Below are positions 55,822 to 63,224 of a DNA stretch of 64,000 nt, one piece after another (within the stretch, counting starts at the first letter, position 1; the number at the start of each line of letters is the position of its first letter). The translations under genes and the position numbers were made by a program. The stretch covers positions 82,679 through 146,678 of the forward strand of contig CALGIG010000052.1 in assembly GCA_937915865.1 (NCBI GenBank), written 5' to 3'. Under the pieces are notes generated by a model, which was given only the letters and a program-made list of their open reading frames with translations, was not told the DNA's origin and did no database searches. This stretch comes from an uncultured Prolixibacteraceae bacterium. GTDB taxonomy: Bacteria; Bacteroidota; Bacteroidia; Bacteroidales; Prolixibacteraceae.

Positions 55822-55848
55822 ACGGGATTTGTGACCAGCAAATCCCGT
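55822..55848 (-). promoter_or_regulatory. Hairpin between fecR and susC, PUL 3
   Basis: ACGGGATTTG-tgaccag-CAAATCCCGT, a perfect 10-pair stem. Its T run is on the right (plus-strand) side, so on the minus strand it is not a standard terminator. Equivalent hairpins occupy the same place in PULs 1 and 2. Confidence 0.6.
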
Positions 55849-55860
55849 TTTGTTTTTCGT

Positions 55861-56850
55861 TTATTCTGATATGTATATTTTATCGCTTTCTTTCCTGAAT
55901 TTTACTTTATTGGTTAATTGAATGATTCTTAGCGTATAATCCAACGACTTGTCTTTGTTTATCACACCACTGAATTTGTATTGTTTGATATTGGGTTTTT
56001 CAAATTCAAATTCAATATCATACCACCGTTCTAACCGTGGAACTAAATCTTCAAGTGTTTCATTATCAAAGTTAATTTTTCCTCCAATCCACGATTTATA
56101 GTCGGCAGCATTAACCTGATCAATATTAATCTGGTTCGTATTGCTAAGTATTGTAGCCCTGTCGTTGGGTTTCATCTCTACTTTTTTCTCGTGGTTCGAG
56201 AAGTCAATTTTACCTTCCAGCAGCACAACCTCCCTTTCTGCCGGATAGTTCTTTACATTAAAAATAGTACCATGCACTTCAATAGTCGAAGAACCATCAA
56301 GATTAACGACAAACTTTTTCTCAGCATCTTTTTTAACCTCAAACAAAGCCTCCCCGTCAAGTCTCACTTCGCGTTTGCTGATACCAAAATGGTTCGAATA
56401 TTTTAGCGACGATCCTGAATTTAACCAAACTGTTGTCCCGTCAAACAATGTAAGGCTGGTTACTTGTCCCCTGGGTGAAGTCACAGTTGCATACACTTCG
56501 CTGCCCTGAACCGAACTCATTCGATAATAGTAATGCATGACTATCGAATTCAGGACAATAGCTCCTACGAAAATTGCCGCATACTTCAACCATTTATTCC
56601 AGTCAATCAAGCGTTTAGGTTTTAATCTTTGTTGAACCAGTTCCCATGCTTTTTCTTCAGATTCCAGGTTGCTAAGTTCTGTCACTAAATCCTTTACATC
56701 AAATATTCTTTTTGCATCAGTAAACTCATGGTGTTCACTGGCCAACTTCACCGGATCAAATTCTTTGTCGTTTATTTCTCCGTGAAGTGCCGATGCTATT
56801 TGTTCAAATTTATGTATCTCGTCGTTTTTCATTGTCAATATGAATGACAC
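55861..56850 (-). CDS. FecR-family anti-sigma factor, PUL 3
   Basis: This is a 329-residue regulator. The cytoplasmic part runs to about residue 88, with one membrane helix (YAAIFVGAIVLNSIVMHYYY). The FecR domain includes LFDGTTVWLNSGSSLKYSN, LDGEALFEVKK and VHGTIFNVKNYP. The C-terminal domain has ETLEDLVPRLERWYDIEFEF and YKFSGVINKDKSLDYTLRII. It should transmit SusC signalling to the sigma factor encoded 36 bases upstream. Confidence 0.93.
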   Translation of the reverse strand: MSFILTMKNDEIHKFEQIASALHGEINDKEFDPVKLASEHHEFTDAKRIFDVKDLVTELSNLESEEKAWELVQQRLKPKRLIDWNKWLKYAAIFVGAIVLNSIVMHYYYRMSSVQGSEVYATVTSPRGQVTSLTLFDGTTVWLNSGSSLKYSNHFGISKREVRLDGEALFEVKKDAEKKFVVNLDGSSTIEVHGTIFNVKNYPAEREVVLLEGKIDFSNHEKKVEMKPNDRATILSNTNQINIDQVNAADYKSWIGGKINFDNETLEDLVPRLERWYDIEFEFEKPNIKQYKFSGVINKDKSLDYTLRIIQLTNKVKFRKESDKIYISE

Positions 56851-56886
56851 AGTTTTGATATAAAAGGGTGAACTGAATCTGAAAAT

Positions 56887-57450
56887 TTAGTTCAGATTTT
56901 TAAAGAAAAATATCAATAAGTTGATAGTCAGTGAATTTAATTTATCCCGAAGCTGTTTGTAGGCTATGCCCATTTGTGTTTTAACCGTATTTTTCGAAAT
57001 TTTAAGCTCGTCGGCAATTTCCTGGTAAGTATAATTTTGTTCGTAGGCAAGTCTGAATATCGCTTGACAACCTTGAGGCAATTCCCGGATGGCTTTATAA
57101 ACTTTGGCAGCCATTTCCTCCCGGATAAATACATTTGAATTATCTTCTTCAGGTAGATCGATGAAAAGTTCCGAAAGAGAAACTGTTACGCTTTTGTTTC
57201 GCATAACCATGTTTAGCGTATGATTTTTAACCGCAATAAAAAAGTAATTTTTTAGATTGACATGAACCTGGAATTGAGCTCTCTTTTCCCAAAGTGTAAC
57301 AAAAACATCTTGAACCAAATCTTCTGCCACGTGATAATCTTTTACATATCTCAATGCAATCAGGCAGGCGGCATGGTAATTAGTTCTAAAAAATACTCCA
57401 AATTCTGATTCCGAGCTTAGGTATTGATTAGTTTCCATGTTAATATTCAT
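56887..57450 (-). CDS. ECF RNA polymerase sigma factor, PUL 3
   Basis: This is a 187-residue ECF sigma factor with region 2 at about residues 25-85 (YVKDYHVAEDLVQDVFVTLW, then FFIAVKNHTLNMVMRNK). Region 4 is at about 120-170 (ELPQGCQAIFRLAYEQNYTY, QEIADELKISKNTVKTQM). The hydrophobic tail INLLIFFF is typical of PUL sigma factors. It is divergent from the methyltransferase cluster, with 318 bases between the two starts. Confidence 0.94.
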   Translation of the reverse strand: MNINMETNQYLSSESEFGVFFRTNYHAACLIALRYVKDYHVAEDLVQDVFVTLWEKRAQFQVHVNLKNYFFIAVKNHTLNMVMRNKSVTVSLSELFIDLPEEDNSNVFIREEMAAKVYKAIRELPQGCQAIFRLAYEQNYTYQEIADELKISKNTVKTQMGIAYKQLRDKLNSLTINLLIFFFKNLN

Positions 57451-57699
57451 TCAATCGGGTTTGTATAGGCGTTGCAATTTTATCAAAACAAACCTTAAAA
57501 TAAAAATGCCTGGCATATAATATTTTAGTATTGTCATTAGCGTCACTCGAACACTTTTATGATATACGTAGGGTTATAATTCTCATGGTATCCGTTAAAA
57601 CCTCATTGAAGCATGTTGCGGAGTTTACTATTTCCAGGTGAGATAGCAGGCAATTTTTTCTAAAAGATTCATGACATTTTCGGAATATAAAATTTAAAC

Positions 57700-57727
57700 A
57701 TTAAAATATGTATATATGTATTTTAAT
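57700..57727. promoter_or_regulatory. AT-rich palindrome, candidate operator for the methyltransferase cluster
   Basis: ATTAAAATA (57700-57708) and TATTTTAAT (57719-57727) form a 9-base inverted repeat separated by 10 bases, directly upstream of the TATTTTTG -7 element. The geometry fits a dimeric repressor site, for example an ArsR-type regulator. No regulator gene is adjacent. Confidence 0.45.
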
Positions 57728-57740
57728 TTGCATTTTATAT

Positions 57741-57748
57741 TATTTTTG
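57741..57748 (+). promoter_or_regulatory. -7 element for the methyltransferase cluster
   Basis: TATTTTTG matches TAnnTTTG, 21 bases before the ATG at 57769. No TTG at the usual -33 distance; the palindrome at 57700-57727 occupies that region. Confidence 0.5.
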
Positions 57749-57768
57749 TATGTCAAAACTTTGAAGTT

Positions 57769-58413
57769 ATGGATGTGAATGAAATCGTAGGAAGATATAC
57801 GCCGCTGGCCAACGACTCGTGCTGTTTGTCGTGTGGTGGAGCAGTGGATAAAAGTGAAGTAAAAGCCGGTGAAGTTTGTGTTGATCTGGGAAGCGGTCGC
57901 GGAACCGATGTGTTGCGCCTGGCTGAGCAGGTTGGCGAAACGGGCTTTGTGTATGGGATTGATGTTACTGAGGAAATGATTCGCAAAGCAACATCTACAG
58001 CAGCAAAAATGGGTGTCGAAAATGTGAAATTTGTCCAGGCTGACCTGGAAGAAATTCCGTTACCCGACGAAACAGCCAACCTGATTGTTTCGAATTGTAC
58101 GTTAAACCATGTTACCAACAAACGTAAAGTATGGGACGAAATTTATCGTATCCTGAAAAATGGCGGCCGGTTTGTGATCAGCGACATTTATTCGAGCGAG
58201 CCTGTGCCGGAAGAATATGCCAACGATCCCGCCGCTGTGGCTGAATGCTGGGCCGGTTCGATTACCCGCGATGAGTACATGAAAATCATCAAAGGCGCCG
58301 GTTTCCGTTACGTGCAGGTGCTGGAAGAAAGTCAGCCGTATCCGAAAGGGAAAATCAAGGTTTCGAGCTTTACAATTACTGCCGAGCGCGACGATTTTAG
58401 CTGTTGCGGATAA
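57769..58413 (+). CDS. ArsM-like Cys-rich SAM-dependent methyltransferase
   Basis: This is a 214-residue class I methyltransferase with SAM motif I VDLGSGRGTDVLRLA (residues 38-52), a DVTEEM motif II region and the LPDETANLIVSNCTLNH post-I/motif IV block. Cys residues are at 18, 19, 22, 37, 110, 160, 212 and 213. The Cys-Cys pair near the N-terminus, the SNC at 110 and the AEC at 160 resemble the metal-binding Cys positions of arsenite methyltransferases (ArsM), and the protein ends SCCG. So it may methylate arsenic, another metalloid, or Cys thiols of the peptide encoded 392 bases downstream. The family relation is inference; substrate not shown. Confidence 0.72.
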   Translation: MDVNEIVGRYTPLANDSCCLSCGGAVDKSEVKAGEVCVDLGSGRGTDVLRLAEQVGETGFVYGIDVTEEMIRKATSTAAKMGVENVKFVQADLEEIPLPDETANLIVSNCTLNHVTNKRKVWDEIYRILKNGGRFVISDIYSSEPVPEEYANDPAAVAECWAGSITRDEYMKIIKGAGFRYVQVLEESQPYPKGKIKVSSFTITAERDDFSCCG

Positions 58414-58804
58414 AAAGAGTTTCAAGTTTCAGGTTCCAAGTTCAGAAAGAAACGCGTGAATGCTAACCTCAGAGGGTGAAATATTTGCAGAAAATGAAAG
58501 AGTCCAGCCTACCCAAAGCGGAAAACTTTGGACTATCGAAAACACGATTTTAATTGCCCTGAAGGGGCAAAATATGAATAGCCCAGGCTTCGACGTGAGT
58601 TCAGCCGAACGGTAAGTGAGGAACGAACGTAGCCCCGGGAATTATGAAAAAAGCAAAATCCGTTCGCGAGTAAAGGTTTGTAAGAATGAAAAACTCATTT
58701 CGAACGGAATAACGATTCCGTTAATAAAATTGAAAGTCTGAGAGTATTTGGTTCAAAACCTGTACTTTTATACCTATAGTTTAATCAATTCAAAAATTCA
58801 CTGA
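58414..58804. other. Gap between methyltransferase and small peptide ORF
   Basis: No supported gene. Contains hairpins TTGCCCTgaaGGGGCAA (about 58536-58552) and AACGGAATaaCGATTCCGTT (about 58703-58722) and a GACGTGAGTTC segment resembling the terminal repeat motif at 34112. A few very short frames lack Cys or conserved features. Confidence 0.5.
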
Positions 58805-58900
58805 ATGAAGAGTTTAGTAAAGAAAACCCGAAAGGGTCAGGTTAAACAAGCGCAATGCTGTGCCAAACAATCACAGATTATTGCCGGATGCCACGACTAA
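58805..58900 (+). CDS. Candidate precursor peptide, 31 residues with Cys-Cys and a third Cys
   Basis: An ATG at 58805 opens a 31-codon frame ending TAA 58898-58900, too short for standard gene calls. Residues 1-15 are basic (six Lys/Arg among MKSLVKKTRKGQVKQ), like a leader. Residues 16-31 hold Cys18, Cys19 and Cys29 in AQCCAK and IAGCHD, like a modifiable core. It stands alone between the Cys-rich methyltransferase and a radical SAM/SPASM protein that starts 121 bases later. That arrangement is the usual one for RiPP precursors and their maturases. Evidence is positional and compositional only. Confidence 0.5.
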   Translation: MKSLVKKTRKGQVKQAQCCAKQSQIIAGCHD

Positions 58901-58911
58901 GGCATAGCCTT

Positions 58912-58940
58912 CCCCAGCCCCTCCGAAGGAGGGGAGTGGG
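58912..58940 (+). terminator. Hairpin after the peptide ORF
   Basis: CCCCTCC-gaa-GGAGGGG (58918-58934) inside outer CCCC/GGGG arms. It could attenuate transcription so that peptide message exceeds maturase message, or be a common dispersed palindrome. Confidence 0.5.
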
Positions 58941-58989
58941 GTGGTGTTTCAAATTCACATTTTGTAGTTTTTTATTGTTTTTTACTTTT

Positions 58990-59015
58990 CCCCCTTCGGG
59001 GGAATCAGAAGGGGG
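58990..59015 (+). promoter_or_regulatory. Mutually exclusive hairpins before the radical SAM start
   Basis: CCCCCTTC at 58990-58997 can pair with GGGGG at 58998-59002 (short stem, TTC loop) or with GAAGGGGG at 59008-59015 (long stem), ending 6 bases before the ATG at 59022. One form could occlude translation start. It may also be just part of a dispersed palindromic repeat. Confidence 0.4.
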
Positions 59016-59021
59016 CCTCTC

Positions 59022-60320
59022 ATGCAGCTTTCCAAATACAATATCATTTCAAAAATTAAAGATTCCGACGACTGGTTTGTTGTCAACGCGTTGTCGGGTC
59101 AGGCCGATGTGCTCGATCAGGAAACATACACGAGCCTGATTTCAGGAGAAGAAAATACTGAGTTTGCTGAAAATGGTTACCTCGTCGATCCGGCGCTGGA
59201 GAAAAAGCTTTTCAGGGAAAAATATCTGAAATTTCTGGACAATCGCGAAAACGACGAAGTTCAAATCTTTTTTGTGACCAATTACTCGTGCAATTTCGAC
59301 TGTTCGTATTGCTACCAGGCGGGCTATGAAGCGCAACCTTTGGCTTTATCGAAACAGGTGATTGATGCCTTTTTTGATTACATTCAGAAAGAATTGGCTG
59401 GTCGGCGAAAATACATCACGCTGTTTGGCGGCGAACCTTTCCTGAATGCTCCCAAACATCGCGAAAACATTGAATACATCATTCGAAAAGCGGCTTCGCT
59501 CAACCTGGAAATTGCCGCGGTGACCAACGGCTATCACCTTCAGAAATACATAGGGATTTTGAAGAATGGCAGGATTCGCGAGATACAGGTGACGCTAGAC
59601 GGAACGCGCGACATGCACAACCAACGCCGTTTTCTGAAGGGCGGTGACGCCACGTTCGACCGAATTGTGGCCGGAGTTGACGAGTTGCTGGCCAACAACA
59701 TCCCGGTAAATTTGCGCATGGTGGTCGATCGTCAGAATATTCAGAATTTGCCCGATCTGGCGCAGTTTGCCATCGACAAGGGCTGGACCGCTTCGCCGAT
59801 TTTTAAGACGCAACTAGGGCGAAATTACGAGTTGCACGAATGCCAGGCCAATCAGCAAAAGCTTTATTCCAGACTCAATTTGTATGAGGATTTGTATGAG
59901 TTGCTGAAGGCGCATCCACACATTAGCGAGTTTCACAGACCAGCCTTTTCGATCTCGAAATTTTTGTTCGAGCAGGGCGAAATGCCTGAGCCATTGTTCG
60001 ATGCTTGCACCGGAACCAAAACAGAGTGGGCATTCGATTTCACCGGAAATGTGTATGCCTGCACGGCCACGGTGGGGAAGCAGGGCGAACGTTTGGGCAC
60101 GTTTTATCCCGAAGTGAAGAAATACGCCGAAGCCGTTGAGGAATGGCAGGAGCGTGATATTTTGTCGATTCCGAAGTGCCGCGATTGCAATTTAAGCCTG
60201 ATTTGCGGCGGAGGTTGTGCTTCGATGGCCAAAAACTACAACGGCTCGCTGCAAAGTCACGATTGCCGACCGGTTACCGAATTGCTTGAGTTGGGTATCG
60301 GGCACTATTTCAACGAATAA
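59022..60320 (+). CDS. Radical SAM/SPASM peptide-maturase-like enzyme
   Basis: This is a 432-residue radical SAM enzyme. The 4Fe-4S motif is Cys90-x3-Cys94-x2-Cys97 (NYSCNFDCSYCYQ), and SAM-binding residues include GGEPF at 136-140. The C-terminal SPASM region binds extra clusters through Cys329, 347, 386, 389, 395, 399 and 415 (IPKCRDCNLSLICGGGCAS). Residues 1-60 look like the N-terminal recognition region of peptide maturases (NIISKIKDSDDWFVVNALSG). SPASM enzymes of this type modify peptides (thioether, Cys or other bonds) or proteins such as sulfatases; sulfatase activation is less likely here as no sulfatase is nearby. The candidate peptide at 58805 is its likely substrate. Confidence 0.85.
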   Translation: MQLSKYNIISKIKDSDDWFVVNALSGQADVLDQETYTSLISGEENTEFAENGYLVDPALEKKLFREKYLKFLDNRENDEVQIFFVTNYSCNFDCSYCYQAGYEAQPLALSKQVIDAFFDYIQKELAGRRKYITLFGGEPFLNAPKHRENIEYIIRKAASLNLEIAAVTNGYHLQKYIGILKNGRIREIQVTLDGTRDMHNQRRFLKGGDATFDRIVAGVDELLANNIPVNLRMVVDRQNIQNLPDLAQFAIDKGWTASPIFKTQLGRNYELHECQANQQKLYSRLNLYEDLYELLKAHPHISEFHRPAFSISKFLFEQGEMPEPLFDACTGTKTEWAFDFTGNVYACTATVGKQGERLGTFYPEVKKYAEAVEEWQERDILSIPKCRDCNLSLICGGGCASMAKNYNGSLQSHDCRPVTELLELGIGHYFNE

Positions 60321-60328
60321 GAAAGACT

Positions 60329-60430
60329 AAACACAAAGTCACGAAGTCACAAAGAAAAATTAATTAAAGCATTATAAATGAGCAAATTTTAGTCTCTTAT
60401 ATTTTGTGTCTTGGTGTCTTCGTGTTTTTA
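60329..60430. repeat. Degenerate long inverted repeat
   Basis: AACACAAAGTCACGAAGTCA at 60330 onward is an imperfect inverted match to TTTTGTGTCTTGGTGTCTTC and following bases to 60430. It resembles the hairpin at 40671-40737 (short repeats of an ACATAGA/ACAAAGT-like unit). It separates the radical SAM gene from the Trx-TrxR gene. Confidence 0.6.
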
Positions 60431-60442
60431 AATCAATTAACC

Positions 60443-61711
60443 ATGAAAGAAATTAATGCATCTGAATTCGAACCCGAAGTTTTGAAAGGTGGAAATGTTG
60501 TGCTGGATTTTTACAGTACGGAGTGCCCGCCTTGTGAAGCGCTTTTCCCCAAACTCGAATCGCTGGATCCGATGTTCAAAGGCGAAGTCCGGTTCATCAA
60601 AATTTTCAGGCAGGGAAACCGTGAACTGGCTGATCAACTAGGCGTAAAATCGTCGCCAACCTTGCTGTTTTATCAGGATGGAGAAGAAGTGACCAGCCGC
60701 CTTTCAGGAGGAATCAAGCGCTCGGAGATTATCCGCAACCTGAAAAGCGTGATTGGCAAGGAAAAGGTGAACGAGATTGTAGCCAAACAAAAGCCGATTG
60801 TGACCGATGTGGATGTAGCTGTTTTAGGCGCCGGACCGGGCGGGTTGACAGCAGGTTTGTACCTCTGTCAGGCAAAAATAAATACAGTTTTAATCGATAT
60901 TGCATTGCCCGGCGGAAATGTTTCGACCACGCACGTGGTGTCGAATTACCCCGGATTTATTGATCCGCAGCCCGGATACATGCTTTCGCACAACATGTCG
61001 GAGCAAACCAAACGCTGCGGAACGACTTATAAAGTGGCTGTTGACGTGACGCATGTCGATTTGCAGAAAAAGGAAATCATGATCGACGGTCAGGAAACCA
61101 TTCGCGCCAAACGAATCGTCATTGCTACTGGGACTTCGCCCAACCGTATCGGTATTCCAGGCGAGCTGGAGTTTAAGGGACAGGGCATTTCGTATTGCGC
61201 CACCTGCGATGCCAAGTATTTTGTGGATAAGGAAGTGGTGGTGATTGGCGGAGGAAATTCGGCCATCGAGGAAGCCGATTTTATCTCGAAGTTTGCCTCG
61301 AAAATTACCATCGTTCACCAGTTCGACCAGTTGCAGGCTAACAAAACGGCGCAGGAAAAAGCCTTTGCCAACCCAAAAATTTCGTTCCTGCTTTCGCACG
61401 AACCACGCGCCTTCCGCAAGGCTGGCGACAAAATGGAAGTGGAAGTTGAAGACCTGAAAACCAACGAAAAGAAGACATTAACTACCGACGGAATCTTCGT
61501 GTTTATCGGGCAAAAGCCAAACCTCGAAATCTTTGGGAATGAGCTGGAACTCGATCAGTGGGGCTACATTAAAACCGACGAAGACAAGCGCACCAACATC
61601 GACGGCGTGTTTGCCGTGGGCGACGTAACCAGCAAAAAGTACCGCCAGATTACCACCGCCATTGCCGACGGAACCATTGCAGCCATTGCAATTACGCGGG
61701 AAATCGGGTAA
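60443..61711 (+). CDS. Thioredoxin / thioredoxin-reductase fusion protein
   Basis: This is 422 residues from ATG 60443; the frame from 60404 only adds a non-conserved leader. Residues 1-100 form a thioredoxin domain with Cys28-Pro-Pro-Cys31 (STECPPCEALFPKL) and the cis-Pro segment KSSPTLLFYQDG. Residues about 128-422 form a TrxB-type flavoprotein with the FAD motif VAVLGAGPGGLTAGLYL, the active site CATC (Cys252, Cys255), the NAD(P)H motif VVVIGGGNSAIEEADF and GVFAVGDVTSKKYRQI near the end. The thioredoxin is N-terminal, the opposite order to the mycobacterial TrxB-Trx fusion. With the Cys-rich methyltransferase and Cys peptide it probably supplies reducing power to that pathway. Confidence 0.93.
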   Translation: MKEINASEFEPEVLKGGNVVLDFYSTECPPCEALFPKLESLDPMFKGEVRFIKIFRQGNRELADQLGVKSSPTLLFYQDGEEVTSRLSGGIKRSEIIRNLKSVIGKEKVNEIVAKQKPIVTDVDVAVLGAGPGGLTAGLYLCQAKINTVLIDIALPGGNVSTTHVVSNYPGFIDPQPGYMLSHNMSEQTKRCGTTYKVAVDVTHVDLQKKEIMIDGQETIRAKRIVIATGTSPNRIGIPGELEFKGQGISYCATCDAKYFVDKEVVVIGGGNSAIEEADFISKFASKITIVHQFDQLQANKTAQEKAFANPKISFLLSHEPRAFRKAGDKMEVEVEDLKTNEKKTLTTDGIFVFIGQKPNLEIFGNELELDQWGYIKTDEDKRTNIDGVFAVGDVTSKKYRQITTAIADGTIAAIAITREIG

Positions 61712-62066
61712 TGGGTGCGGCGATTTTTAATCGCCGTAAATTTCGCGATTGAAAATCGCGACACCCATACTGCAACCCCTGATTCGAAAGCTAGTTTGCG
61801 GGTCAGGGGTTGTTTGTCTTAGTAGTCTGGCTGTTTGCCAAGTGATCGGATGACTTCGAGTCATCCGATCACTAATTTCCGCCGCACAAAGGTAACCCCC
61901 TTGATTTTGAAAAAAATAATAACTGAACATATTGGATTTGTAGATCGGGTGGTGTAGATTTGAGAGAAGTTATTGGGAAGTAATCTGTCGGTATTCATTA
62001 AAAGGTAGGTGTTGTGAAAAAATGGATGACAAATAGTAAATTTGTCAAATAAAAAGGATCGATTTC
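61712..62066. repeat. Gap with a row of perfect hairpins
   Basis: No gene. Contains GGCGATTTttAATCGCC and TCGCGATTgaaAATCGCGA (61718-61762), CAACCCCTGA/TCAGGGGTTG (61773-61812) and a perfect 15-pair stem AGTGATCGGATGACT-tcg-AGTCATCCGATCACT (61841-61873). The last two are likely terminators for the cluster. Confidence 0.75.
62012..62044 (+). promoter_or_regulatory. Promoter of second ImmA-PIN operon
   Basis: TTG (62012-62014) and TAAATTTG (62037-62044) are separated by 22 bases and match the Bacteroidota TTG/TAnnTTTG pattern. The predicted start of transcription is shortly before the TTG start codon at 62067. Confidence 0.6.
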
Positions 62067-63224
62067 TTGAAAATAGAGCAAAATATATCAAGACTCAAAT
62101 ATTTGCTGTCACTGTATAAGATGACAGTAGATGAGTTGCTTGTGCTTGTCAATGAAGGACTTAAAGCAAAATTGAGTAAAGAAGACGTTTTTTCTAATGA
62201 AATTAAAGTAAATATCCTTAAAAGAATCGACAAGATTTTTAATAAAGGACTTCACTTTTATTTGGATCCAAAATCGCCGGAAGTATCTCAAGATGCTAGT
62301 ATATTTTTTAGAAAGTCCGAATTTGGAACAGACCTTAATATTGGCGCCAAGAAAATAGTAAATCAGTTTGAAGAATTTAAAATTTCTCTTTCTGCAATCT
62401 CAAAATTGGCCGAATTGGATATTCAAAGGACTTTACCTGTTTTTAGAATAAATCATGACCCGAAATTAGTAGCCAAACAAATAAGAAAAGATTTATATCC
62501 TGAATTTAATTCAAATCCAAAAGAATTTCTTAGAGGTTTAATTTCAACTTTTGCTGAAAACAATATACTTGTATTTGAGTTTGTTGAGACGTGGAACAAG
62601 AAAGAAAAAGCTAACATTGATGGATTTTTTCTAACCCCAAATGTTATCGTTCTCAAAAGGCAACAGTCCTCTTTTAGGAGGGAAATTTTTACTTTAATTC
62701 ATGAACTGGGCCACTACTTACTTAATGAAGAGGAAATTGAGCAATTAGATATTTTTAATTTTGGCAATAGTAAACTTTCGGCTATCGAACGATGGTGTAA
62801 CGATTTCGCCTACTATTTTCTAGCGGGAGAGTTTAATGGTGCTTTTGAAAATATTGAAACTGCTGATGGCAATAATGATTACCACTTTGAATTAATAGGG
62901 AATATTTCAAAAAAGACACATCTTAGTCAGATTGCTTTATTTACGAAGCTTCTATATCAAAGGAAAATTAGTCAATATGCCTATAACAATATTAAAGCGG
63001 ACTTTGATGAGCAATATCGCATTAGGCAGGAAGAACTAGAAAAGCAAAAGGAGCTTGACAAAATTCTTGGGCGAAAAAGCGAGGGACGAGCTCCTAAGCC
63101 TATGAATTCACCATTGCTAATATCAACTATCCAAACGGCATTCTATGAGGGAGTTATTAACGAATATGACGTTTGTAAAACTTTAAATATTTCGCCCGAC
63201 AAACTAGAAAAATATTTACAATGA
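62067..63224 (+). CDS. ImmA/IrrE-family zinc protease-like protein, second copy
   Basis: This is 385 residues if the TTG at 62067 is used (AAGGA about 10 bases upstream supports it; the next ATG is at 62121). The metallopeptidase motif is His212-Glu213-Leu-Gly-His216 (FTLIHELGHYLLNEEE). The N-terminal about 75 residues are helical and could be an HTH, but lack the clear XRE pattern of the 7111-8283 protein. A charged linker (EELEKQKELDKILGRKSEGR) leads to a C-terminal helical segment as in the first copy. It is coupled to the next gene by a 4-base overlap; probable toxin-antitoxin regulator/antitoxin. Confidence 0.87.
   Translation: MKIEQNISRLKYLLSLYKMTVDELLVLVNEGLKAKLSKEDVFSNEIKVNILKRIDKIFNKGLHFYLDPKSPEVSQDASIFFRKSEFGTDLNIGAKKIVNQFEEFKISLSAISKLAELDIQRTLPVFRINHDPKLVAKQIRKDLYPEFNSNPKEFLRGLISTFAENNILVFEFVETWNKKEKANIDGFFLTPNVIVLKRQQSSFRREIFTLIHELGHYLLNEEEIEQLDIFNFGNSKLSAIERWCNDFAYYFLAGEFNGAFENIETADGNNDYHFELIGNISKKTHLSQIALFTKLLYQRKISQYAYNNIKADFDEQYRIRQEELEKQKELDKILGRKSEGRAPKPMNSPLLISTIQTAFYEGVINEYDVCKTLNISPDKLEKYLQ

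Noticed and set aside
59022..60320. Calling the radical SAM enzyme an anaerobic sulfatase maturase
   Set aside because: The Cys pattern fits the SPASM group generally, but no sulfatase gene is in the window and a Cys peptide is directly upstream, so a peptide-maturase role is the better guess.
60890..61399. 169-codon minus-strand frame opposite the Trx-TrxR fusion
   Set aside because: It overlaps a strongly conserved flavoprotein; no independent evidence of coding.
57769..61711. Assigning the cluster to the known ACGX/SbtM-type peptide system
   Set aside because: The candidate peptide has no repeated Ala-Cys-Gly units, only AQCCAK and AGCHD; similarity of enzyme class alone is not enough.
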